From Deltaproteobacteria bacterium (GTDB lineage: Bacteria > Desulfobacterota > Desulfobacteria > Desulfobacterales > Desulfatirhabdiaceae), in assembly GCA_026388755.1 (NCBI GenBank), contig JAPLJE010000135.1, positions 1-10,370 of the forward strand: a stretch of 10,370 nt of DNA, given 5' to 3'. The stretch's first letter is position 1, and every line of letters starts with the position of its first letter. Below, piece by piece: positions 1-6,750 of the stretch. Below the pieces are notes generated by a model. It was not told the DNA's origin, made no database searches, and worked only from the letters and a program-made list of their open reading frames with translations. Position numbers and translations under genes: made by a program.

Positions 1-834
1 GATGTCATCAGCGATGCGGCTTTTCTGGTCATGGACCTCCAGGACCGTCATCAGCCGCAATTGGCGCAGCGTTTTTTAAACCTGTACCTGGAACATACCG
101 GCGATTATTGCGGCCTTCGTGTTCTGCCACTTTACCTCACCTACAGGGCGCTGGTTCGCGCCAAGGTGAATGCCATTCTGGCGAGGGAACTCGGTATCGG
201 CAAAAAGCTACAGGCAGAAGCTGAAAGGGATTTTTGCGATTACCTGCAGCACGCAAAGCGTCATGCCGGATCGGGCAGACCCCAACTGATCATTACTCAC
301 GGCATGTCGGCATCCGGAAAAAGCACATTGACCCAGCCGATCCTCGAGCAAATCGAGGCGATTCGAGTCCGCTCTGATGTCGAACGGAAAAGGCTCCATG
401 GCATGAAACCTCAAACAGACGGTCACGCCGTAATCGGTGAAGGAATTTATACCGAAAAAGCCACAGATCGCACCTATTCCAGGCTCGCTGATCTTGCCGG
501 CCAAATACTGGATGCGGGATATTCGGTAATTGCTGACGCCGCGTTTCTTAAAATCGATCAACGGCTGCAATTTCAACGGTTGGCAGCGGTAAAACAGGTT
601 CCGTTTCTGATTCTGGAATACATGGCCTCGCCCGAAATTCTCCGGCGGCGGATTGTTGAACGCCAGAAGAATGCATCCGACGCTGATCTGGCCGTGCTGG
701 AACACCAGCTCCGCAACCGGCAACCCCTGTCTGAAAGCGAAAGGCGTTACTCCCTTGAAATCGACACCGAGGCCCCATTTGACGCCCGGTTTCTGGCAGA
801 GAAGATTAGCAGCAATCGTCAGGATGCAGGATAA
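1..834 (+). CDS. P-loop kinase, C-terminal part of a fused phosphotransferase/ATP-binding protein (5' truncated)
   Basis: The reading frame is open from base 1, so the gene begins outside the window; the ATG at 31 is internal. About 277 residues are visible. The first stretch (DAAFLVMDL, then YLEHTGDY and YRALVRAKV) matches the end of the aminoglycoside-phosphotransferase-like domain of the COG2187 type. The second half is a COG0645-like nucleotide kinase: a Walker A motif GMSASGKST lies at bases 304-330, followed by RSDVERKRLHG and a later DAAFL segment. Proteins with this two-domain build are common in proteobacteria and are annotated as bifunctional aminoglycoside phosphotransferase/ATP-binding proteins, but their physiological substrate is generally unknown. 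The lone tail seen here does not show whether the N-terminal kinase is intact. It is followed by a 110-base gap with its own promoter for the next operon, so it is probably a separate transcription unit. Confidence 0.85.
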   Translation, partial: DVISDAAFLVMDLQDRHQPQLAQRFLNLYLEHTGDYCGLRVLPLYLTYRALVRAKVNAILARELGIGKKLQAEAERDFCDYLQHAKRHAGSGRPQLIITHGMSASGKSTLTQPILEQIEAIRVRSDVERKRLHGMKPQTDGHAVIGEGIYTEKATDRTYSRLADLAGQILDAGYSVIADAAFLKIDQRLQFQRLAAVKQVPFLILEYMASPEILRRRIVERQKNASDADLAVLEHQLRNRQPLSESERRYSLEIDTEAPFDARFLAEKISSNRQDAG

Positions 835-848
835 GATCCAGGAACGAT

Positions 849-872
849 AAGAAGTCATATTCTTGACTTTTT
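849..872 (+). terminator. AT-rich inverted repeat with short T-run, possible weak terminator
   Basis: AAGAAGTCA at 849-857 pairs with TGACTTTTT at 864-872, a nine-pair stem including one G-U, around a six-base loop. The perfect core is AAGTCA/TGACTT. It lies 15 bases after the kinase stop codon. The stem is poor in GC and the T-run is part of the stem, so termination would be weak at best. It ends four bases before the -35 box of the next promoter and could instead be a protein-binding site. Confidence 0.3.
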
Positions 873-875
873 AGC

Positions 876-904
876 TTGACATGCCCGGTAAACGGGAAAA
901 TAAT
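876..904 (+). promoter_or_regulatory. Sigma-70-like promoter of the regulator/complex operon
   Basis: A perfect -35 box TTGACA (876-881) is followed 17 bases later by AATAAT (899-904), five of six matches to TATAAT. An alternative -10, TAATAT (901-906), gives a 19-base spacer. A short dyad CCCG-GTAAA-CGGG (884-896) sits in the middle of the spacer. A transcript would start near 911, leaving about 35 bases of leader before the TTG start at 945. No other convincing promoter was seen within the downstream genes, so this one may drive the whole operon to about 9104. Confidence 0.6.
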
Positions 905-944
905 ATCTTCTTTTTTAAAATTCTTTATAAAAAGAAGGTGTCCA

Positions 945-1625
945 TTGCAACTGAATGTCAGGGATGTAGCCGGAATTTTCAATATTTCCGAAAAAACCGT
1001 TTTTAACTGGATCAAACACAGAAATCTTCCGGTGTATCATGTTGACGAAGCATACCGGTTCAGCCGTTCGGAACTGCTGGAATGGGCCAGTGCCACGCAA
1101 ACGGATGTCACATCCGAAATCATCAATACATCCGACCAAGATCCCTTGCTGATGCCCCGCCTGGATGAGGCATTGCAGGCTGGCGGGGTGAATTACGGCG
1201 TCAGTGGAACGGACAAGGCTTCCGTGCTGGATTCGATCGTGCAGTCCCTGAATCTTCCCGGGGAAGCGGACCGGTCCTTTCTCTATCAGGTATTGCTGAC
1301 GCGGGAATCACTTGGATCAACGGGCATCGGCGATGGCATCGCCATCCCGCATGTCCGAAACCCCATTGTTTTGCAGATCCCCAGTTCGATGATCTCCCTG
1401 AGTTATCTGGAGCAGGCGGTGGATTTCGGCGCTCTGGACGGACGACCGGTAAGCATCCTTTTTACCCTCATCAGCCCGACGGTGCGTACCCACCTGAACC
1501 TGCTCTCGAAGCTGTCATTTGCCTTGTCCGATGCGCAATTTAAAACCATTATCAAGCAGCAGGCTTCCCGGGACAAGATATTTGCCGAAGCACGGCGCAT
1601 TGAAGAAAAACTCACCGCTCACTGA
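945..1625 (+). CDS. HTH (excisionase/MerR-like) - PTS EIIA domain fusion regulator
   Basis: A 226-residue protein if read from TTG 945. That start is preferred because AGAAGG (933-938) precedes it at good spacing, the HTH begins directly after it, and an upstream in-frame TTG at 876 lies inside the -35 box. Residues 1-50 form a helix-turn-helix of the excisionase family (VRDVAGIFNISEKTVFNWIK, ending FSRSELLEWA). Residues of about 80-226 form a fructose/mannitol/Ntr-type EIIA domain: the phospho-acceptor motif GIAIPHVR carries His136, and a second conserved His183 lies in HLNLLSKLS. In PTS systems this His receives phosphate from HPr or NPr. No EIIB or EIIC is nearby, so the protein is probably a phosphorylation-sensitive regulator and not part of a sugar transporter. 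Its TGA overlaps the ATG of the next gene (TGATG), which implies translational coupling to the membrane complex. The domain calls are firm; the regulatory target is inferred. Confidence 0.85.
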   Translation: MQLNVRDVAGIFNISEKTVFNWIKHRNLPVYHVDEAYRFSRSELLEWASATQTDVTSEIINTSDQDPLLMPRLDEALQAGGVNYGVSGTDKASVLDSIVQSLNLPGEADRSFLYQVLLTRESLGSTGIGDGIAIPHVRNPIVLQIPSSMISLSYLEQAVDFGALDGRPVSILFTLISPTVRTHLNLLSKLSFALSDAQFKTIIKQQASRDKIFAEARRIEEKLTAH

Positions 1626-3607
1626 TGCGACTTATTCTGTTCTCCATAATGATTTTGTGTTTCAGCGGCCTTTGCTCATTTTTTTCGGGCAAAATTCCCC
1701 GCTTTGCCAATATCATGGGCGCTGGGGGAACCGTCCTGGGATGCCTGCTCGGCCTTTTTCCTGCCGTAAGCGTACTCTGGACGGGCCAGACAAGGGGATT
1801 TCATCGTGCATGGCTCATTCCCTTTGGGGCTTTTTCCCTGCAACTGGACGCCCTTTCCGCGATTTTTCTGTTTACGATCTTGATTCTGTCCGCGGTTGCC
1901 GCTGTTTATGGCAATACCTATCTGTGGGATTACCGCAACCGGAAAAACCTTGGGGCCTCATGGCTGTTTTTCAATATTTTGGTTGCCAGCATGATCCTGG
2001 TTGTTATTTCGCATAACGGCATGCTGTTTCTCATGGCATGGGAAATCATGTCCCTGGCCTCTTTTTTTCTGGTAACCTTTGAAGATGAAAACGAAAGCGT
2101 CAGAAGGGCCGGATGGATCTACCTGGTCGCCACACATATCGGAACCGCCTTTCTTTTTGTTCTCTTTATCCTGCTGGCTCATCAGGGTCCATCGCTGGAC
2201 TTTAACCATTTCATGGCTTCCGGCCTGAATGGCACTTCTATGGCCGGTCTGGCATTTCTGCTTTCAGTAATCGGTTTTGGCACCAAAGCCGGATTCATGC
2301 CCTTTCACGTCTGGCTGCCGGAAGCCCATCCCGCGGCCCCCAGCCATGTTTCCGCCGTCATGTCCGGAGTCATGATCAAAACCGGCATTTATGGCCTGCT
2401 GCGGGCCCTGACTTTTCTGGGTCGCCCGGAACCCTGGTGGGGATGGCTGCTGATCGCCATCGGACTGGGCTCAGGCATTCTTGGCGTCCTGTTCGCTTTG
2501 GCCCAGCATGATCTGAAGCGGCTACTGGCCTATCACAGTGTGGAGAATATCGGCATCGTCACTCTGGGGCTGGCGCTGGGTGTGTTGGGACTGGCTTTGA
2601 ATCAACCGGCTCTGGCGGTTCTGGGATTTGGCGGTGGTCTGCTGCATGTACTGAATCATGCGCTTTTCAAAGGGCTGCTCTTTCTTGGCGCAGGTGCGGT
2701 GCTGCATGCAACAGGTGTGCGGAACATCGAGCAGATGGGTGGACTGATGCGCCATATGCCCTGGACCGGAACGCTTTTTCTGATCGGATCTTTCGCAATC
2801 TGCGGTCTGCCGCCGCTCAACGGATTTGTGAGTGAATTTCTCATTTATGTCGCTGCGTTTATGGGCACGGGGCTTTCGGGTGTTTCGCTTTCCAGCATCG
2901 GAGTCATCACCGGGTTGGCCGCCATAGGCGGGTTGGCCGCCGCCTGCTTTACCAAGGCTTTCGGCATTGTTTTCCTGGGTGAGCCCCGGCACACCCCTGC
3001 CCTACAGAGACATGAAATCGGCTGGGGTATGCGAATCCCGATGCTGATCCTGGCACTTGGCTGCCTGTCTATCGGACTTTTATCGCCCTACATCGTTTCA
3101 GCGATGAATCCGGTGATCGGAAATGTCACCGGACTGTTGCATAGCGACATCGAGGTTCACCTTTCCGTTGTAATCCGGCCGCTTCAGCGGGTAACGGCAC
3201 TCACATGCATTTTCATACTGATATTGGGGCTCTTGGCTACGCTGCGCAGACACCTGCTTTCCGGCAGAACACCCAGGGAAAGCAACACATGGGACTGCGG
3301 TTTTGTCCACCCAACAGCCCGCATGCAGTATACGGCATCCTCTTACGCGCAACCCATCACCGCCATGTTCGACTTTTTTTTGCAGACACATCGGAAGGTT
3401 CATGCGCCGGAAGGGCTTTTCCCGGCCGAGGCCAGCCTGCATACCCATACCGATGATGTGTTTTCGCAAAGGCTCTTTGAACCCCTTTTTCGTGGGATCG
3501 AGCGGCTTTTTCTGAGACTGCACTGGCTGCAGCAGGGCCGTGTTCAAATCTATATTCTTTACGTGGCCGTAACGATATTAGTCCTTTTGATCTGGAACCT
3601 GAGATAA
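1625..3607 (+). CDS. hyfB: Hydrogenase-4 subunit B-like proton-conducting antiporter subunit (NuoL/HyfB family)
   Basis: A 660-residue very hydrophobic membrane protein, close in length to HyfB of E. coli. It belongs to the Mrp-antiporter/NuoL/M/N family and would form one ion-translocating half-channel module of the complex. Family residues are visible: Glu140 in the transmembrane-5 motif AWEIMSLASF, Lys221 in GFGTKAGFMPFHVWLPEAHP, Lys252 in SGVMIKTGIYGL and Lys349 in NHALFKGLLFL. The C-terminal part carries the WDCGF...RMQYTASSYAQP segment typical of HyfB/HycC-type subunits and not of NuoL, and ends in a further hydrophobic helix. The ATG overlaps the TGA of the regulator by one base, and the next gene begins seven bases after its stop. 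The subunit family is clear. Whether it moves protons or sodium cannot be read from the sequence. Confidence 0.9.
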   Translation: MRLILFSIMILCFSGLCSFFSGKIPRFANIMGAGGTVLGCLLGLFPAVSVLWTGQTRGFHRAWLIPFGAFSLQLDALSAIFLFTILILSAVAAVYGNTYLWDYRNRKNLGASWLFFNILVASMILVVISHNGMLFLMAWEIMSLASFFLVTFEDENESVRRAGWIYLVATHIGTAFLFVLFILLAHQGPSLDFNHFMASGLNGTSMAGLAFLLSVIGFGTKAGFMPFHVWLPEAHPAAPSHVSAVMSGVMIKTGIYGLLRALTFLGRPEPWWGWLLIAIGLGSGILGVLFALAQHDLKRLLAYHSVENIGIVTLGLALGVLGLALNQPALAVLGFGGGLLHVLNHALFKGLLFLGAGAVLHATGVRNIEQMGGLMRHMPWTGTLFLIGSFAICGLPPLNGFVSEFLIYVAAFMGTGLSGVSLSSIGVITGLAAIGGLAAACFTKAFGIVFLGEPRHTPALQRHEIGWGMRIPMLILALGCLSIGLLSPYIVSAMNPVIGNVTGLLHSDIEVHLSVVIRPLQRVTALTCIFILILGLLATLRRHLLSGRTPRESNTWDCGFVHPTARMQYTASSYAQPITAMFDFFLQTHRKVHAPEGLFPAEASLHTHTDDVFSQRLFEPLFRGIERLFLRLHWLQQGRVQIYILYVAVTILVLLIWNLR

Positions 3608-3614
3608 CTTTTTT

Positions 3615-4565
3615 ATGCAAACCCTATCCATACTGCATCCGCTGGCGGCACTGATCCTGTCCCCCCTGCTTCCGGGAATTATCAACCGGACCAAGGCATA
3701 TTTTGCGGGTCGAAAGGGTCAACCGCTGCTGCAAGCGTATTACGACCTGGCCCGATTGTTTCAAAAAACTCCGGTTTACAGCCGCACCACCACTTGGATA
3801 TTTCGCGCAGGTCCCCTTGTGGGGCTGGCCTCCGCAATCACGGCGCTGCTCGTGCTGCCCCTCGGAGGTGGCACAGCGATGTTCAGTTTTACCGGGGATC
3901 TGATTTATCTGATATATCTTCTTGGCGTGATGCGGTTTTTTACGGTTGTAGCGGCTCTTGACACGGGCTCCGCCTTTGAAGGCATGGGCGCCAGCCGGGA
4001 AGTCCAGTTTTCCGTACTGGCAGAACCCGCCCTGCTGCTCAGTCTTCTGGCCATGGGAGAAATCGGGGAAATTGCACTTGTGGCCGGTGTGCCGGAATCT
4101 CTGCCTCGTCTTTCGCTTTCCGGAATCTATACCAGCCTGTCCTTTTCCGTCTGGATGCATTCCGGAACGATTCTCCTTTTAGCCGCCAGCGCCCTTTTGA
4201 TCGTCCTTCTAACTGAAAGTTCACGGATTCCGGTTGACGATCCCACTACCCACCTGGAGCTAACCATGATACACGAAGTCATGGTGCTGGATCACAGCGG
4301 ACCGGATTTTGCGATGATTCTGTATGGCGCGGCAATCAAACTCTGGATATTCAGCGCGCTTCTGACAGGCGTTCTGATCCCCGTTCGCTCGGGAAATTTT
4401 CTACTGGATGGCACGGCAACCCTTGGAGGTATCTTTCTTCTGGCCATTGTCATCGGCGTGATTGAATCCTCAATGGCGCGTCTGCGGCTGATGCGCATTC
4501 CTCAACTGCTGTCCGGCGCGGGTGTTCTGGCCATTCTGGCGCTTGTTCTGGTATTAAAGGGATGA
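3615..4565 (+). CDS. hyfC: Membrane anchor subunit, NuoH / HyfC (HycD) family
   Basis: A 316-residue integral membrane protein of the complex I subunit 1 family, usual length for HyfC/HycD. It links the peripheral redox arm to the membrane arm and lines the NuoB/NuoD contact. Family signatures are present: GRKGQPLLQAYYDL from residue 32 on the first cytoplasmic loop, and ESSRIPVDDP followed by THLELTMIHEVM from residue 201, which holds the conserved acidic cluster (Glu201, Asp208, Asp209, Glu215, Glu221). No strong ribosome-binding site is seen in the seven-base gap before the ATG, so translation is probably coupled to the preceding gene. Recognition is by motif and position. The assignment to HyfC over NuoH rests on the neighbouring hyf-type genes. 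Confidence 0.9.
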   Translation: MQTLSILHPLAALILSPLLPGIINRTKAYFAGRKGQPLLQAYYDLARLFQKTPVYSRTTTWIFRAGPLVGLASAITALLVLPLGGGTAMFSFTGDLIYLIYLLGVMRFFTVVAALDTGSAFEGMGASREVQFSVLAEPALLLSLLAMGEIGEIALVAGVPESLPRLSLSGIYTSLSFSVWMHSGTILLLAASALLIVLLTESSRIPVDDPTTHLELTMIHEVMVLDHSGPDFAMILYGAAIKLWIFSALLTGVLIPVRSGNFLLDGTATLGGIFLLAIVIGVIESSMARLRLMRIPQLLSGAGVLAILALVLVLKG

Positions 4566-4574
4566 TGAACGGAT

Positions 4575-5219
4575 ATGGAACTCTGGATTGACGCACTGAT
4601 TGTTCTGCTGATTCTGACCAACCTGAAGCTGATCGGCTCCAGCCGATTGAGCGCCTGCATTCGCATCGTGGCGCTTCAGGGGATTTTGCTCGGCATTCTT
4701 CCGGGACTGGTTAGTGAAGGCCACATGACGCTTCGGGCCGTACTGCTTTCGGCAATGACCATCGTGCTCAAAGGCATTGTTTTTCCGTGGCTGCTGCTAA
4801 GATCCATGCGTTCCTCCAGCGTGCGAAGAGAAATGGAACCGTTTATCGGATATTCCACCTCGATGCTGGTCAGTGTCGGCCTGCTGGCGCTGGCAATATG
4901 GATGGGCAGTCAGCTCCCGCTGCCGATTCCCCTGAAATCGCCGCTGGTTGTGCCGCTTTCCCTGTTTACCATTATGGTCGGACTGCTGGCGATTGTCAGT
5001 CGGAGAAAAGCCCTGTCGCAGGTACTGGGCTACCTGGTCATGGAAAACGGCATTTATGCGTTCGGGCTGGCATTAGCCCTGAAGGAACCCCTTCTGGTGG
5101 AACTTGGAACCCTTCTGGACGTTTTTATGGCGGTTTTTGTGATGGGTATCGCAATTTTCCACATCAACCGGGAGTTCGATCATATCGATACGGACCTGCT
5201 TAGCACGCTGAAGGGCTGA
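4575..5219 (+). CDS. hyfE: Hydrogenase-4 component E-like membrane subunit (NuoK-like)
   Basis: A 214-residue membrane protein, the same size class as E. coli HyfE (about 216). The C-terminal half resembles the small complex I subunit NuoK: the segment LGYLVMENGIYAFGLAL puts a conserved glutamate (Glu157) in a membrane helix, as NuoK does. The family is thought to bridge the ion path between the HyfC-like anchor and the antiporter-like subunits. The N-terminal half adds further hydrophobic helices (starting LWIDALIVLLILTNL) not found in NuoK. The ATG lies nine bases after the stop of hyfC, with AAGGGA upstream as ribosome-binding site. The stop is followed after one base by the next ATG. Confidence 0.88.
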   Translation: MELWIDALIVLLILTNLKLIGSSRLSACIRIVALQGILLGILPGLVSEGHMTLRAVLLSAMTIVLKGIVFPWLLLRSMRSSSVRREMEPFIGYSTSMLVSVGLLALAIWMGSQLPLPIPLKSPLVVPLSLFTIMVGLLAIVSRRKALSQVLGYLVMENGIYAFGLALALKEPLLVELGTLLDVFMAVFVMGIAIFHINREFDHIDTDLLSTLKG

Positions 5220-5220
5220 C

Positions 5221-6717
5221 ATGATTCTGGCATTGATTTTTCTTCCGGTTGCGGCTGCCCTGGCGGTATTTGGGCTGAAACATGCAACAGACATGCGGGC
5301 CGTGCTGCTGGCAGCCGCCATCGGCCATGCCGTGCTGACGGTATTGGCATGGATTTATCCGCCCACGCCTGTTCTGGATGGCTGGCTGTTTCTCGATGCC
5401 ACGGGGCTTCTTTTTCTGAGCATTACCAGCGCGCTCTTTGTGGTGGTATCCCTGTACGCCCTGGGATATCTGCAAAGAGATGACTGGGGAAAACGCCAGG
5501 ACTTCGACGAAGGCTTTCTGTTCACCAATTCCAGGGAATCCGCCTTTGTCTGCTGTCTGCTGCTTTTTCTGGCAATGATGACCCTGGTTACCGTGAGTCA
5601 GCACTTCGGGCTCATCTGGGTGGCGGTCGAGGCCACAACGCTGGCAAGCGCCCCTCTGATCTATTTCCACCGGCACCGCAGATCCCTTGAAGCCACATGG
5701 AAATACATCATGATCTGCTCGGTCGGCATAGCGCTGGCGCTTCTGGGGAATTTTTTTCTGGCTGTCGCAGCCACTCTGACTGAGGCTGAACATGTGCCGA
5801 TGCTCCTTTCAAGCTTGACCGGAAAGGCTTCGCTGCTGCATGTCCCCTGGCTGAAAGCCGCATTTCTCTTTCTGCTGGTGGGTTACGGCACCAAGCTGGG
5901 ACTGGCGCCGATGCACACCTGGCTGCCGGATGCACACAGCGAGTCTCCATCGGTCATTTCCGCACTGCTTTCAGGCGCCCTGCTGAACTGCGCTTTTTTG
6001 GCCATATTGCGAGCCCAGCAGGTCTGCGTTGCGGCCGGCCAGGGCCTTTTCGGACAAAACCTCCTTCTGGGATTCGGTCTTTTTTCAATGATCGTTGCAG
6101 CGGCCTTTATGCTGCGCCAGACGGATTTTAAACGCATGCTGGCGTATTCAAGCGTCGAGCATGTCGGCATTCTGTCTCTGGGCGTCGGCCTTGGCGCCAA
6201 TGCCGGATACGGCGCCATGCTTCACGCGGTCAACCATTCTTTGACAAAAGGCATGCTGTTTCTGGTCGCCGGAAATATCCTGACTGTCTATCAGAGCAAA
6301 TCAACCCGGGAAGTGCGCGGCGTTATCCGCGTTCTTCCGGTTTCCGGAGCTCTCTGGGTCATGGGCTTTCTGGCTATCACCGGCTCTCCGCCATTTGGAA
6401 CGTTTCTGAGCGAGCTGGTCATCCTGAAATCCGCCCTGGATCAGGGACGATTTGCCATTGCCGCAGCTTATCTCTTGATACTGTGCATTATTTTTGTCGC
6501 TATGGCCGCTGTCGTGCTCCCCATGGCCCAGGGGAACCCTGAAGGATTGCCCGCGAGTGACCGCAACCACCCGCCTTCATTTTTTCCCGGAGAGTCGCCG
6601 CTTGCCGTCATCCCTCCCCTGATGCTGGGGGTCGCGGTTCTGGTGCTGGGCATCTACATTCCACCCTTCCTTCGGCTGGTTCTGGAACAGGCGGCAAGAA
6701 CCATCGGAGCGGTTTAA
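5221..6717 (+). CDS. hyfF: Hydrogenase-4 subunit F-like proton-conducting antiporter subunit
   Basis: A 498-residue membrane protein of the Mrp/NuoL-M-N family, somewhat shorter than E. coli HyfF (about 526). It is the second antiporter-type module of the complex. Visible family residues are Glu137 in WVAVEATTLASAPLIYF, Lys225 in YGTKLGLAPMHTWLPDAH and Lys343 in NHSLTKGMLFLVAGN. Where the HyfB-like paralogue has Lys252 in transmembrane 8, this protein has Asn256 (SGALLNCAFLAI), a difference that seems usual for the HyfF branch. GAAGGG (5209-5214) within the end of hyfE serves as ribosome-binding site, and the one-base gap suggests coupled translation. There is no third antiporter-like (HyfD-type) gene in the window. 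Confidence 0.9.
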   Translation: MILALIFLPVAAALAVFGLKHATDMRAVLLAAAIGHAVLTVLAWIYPPTPVLDGWLFLDATGLLFLSITSALFVVVSLYALGYLQRDDWGKRQDFDEGFLFTNSRESAFVCCLLLFLAMMTLVTVSQHFGLIWVAVEATTLASAPLIYFHRHRRSLEATWKYIMICSVGIALALLGNFFLAVAATLTEAEHVPMLLSSLTGKASLLHVPWLKAAFLFLLVGYGTKLGLAPMHTWLPDAHSESPSVISALLSGALLNCAFLAILRAQQVCVAAGQGLFGQNLLLGFGLFSMIVAAAFMLRQTDFKRMLAYSSVEHVGILSLGVGLGANAGYGAMLHAVNHSLTKGMLFLVAGNILTVYQSKSTREVRGVIRVLPVSGALWVMGFLAITGSPPFGTFLSELVILKSALDQGRFAIAAAYLLILCIIFVAMAAVVLPMAQGNPEGLPASDRNHPPSFFPGESPLAVIPPLMLGVAVLVLGIYIPPFLRLVLEQAARTIGAV

Positions 6718-6750
6718 TGCAGGCAGCTCACGTTACAGGAGTGATCATCC

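Noticed and set aside
876..944. Longer N-terminus for the HTH-EIIA gene from TTG 876.
   Set aside because: The TTG is inside the -35 box, has no ribosome-binding site, and the extra 23 residues are translated from an AT-rich leader; TTG 945 has AGAAGG and starts directly at the HTH.
945..1625. A sugar-transport PTS locus.
   Set aside because: Only an EIIA domain is present, fused to an HTH, with no EIIB, EIIC or sugar-metabolism gene next to it.
1519..2016. A 165-codon plus-strand frame across the regulator/hyfB junction.
   Set aside because: It overlaps two well-supported genes in another frame and its product has a low-complexity, unrecognisable composition.
2522..2992. Long minus-strand frames opposite hyfB, hyfC and hyfF (also 3098-3547, 3624-4160, 5200-5793).
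   Set aside because: They lie antisense to strongly conserved membrane genes, have polar compositions typical of antisense reading of hydrophobic codons, and show no motifs.
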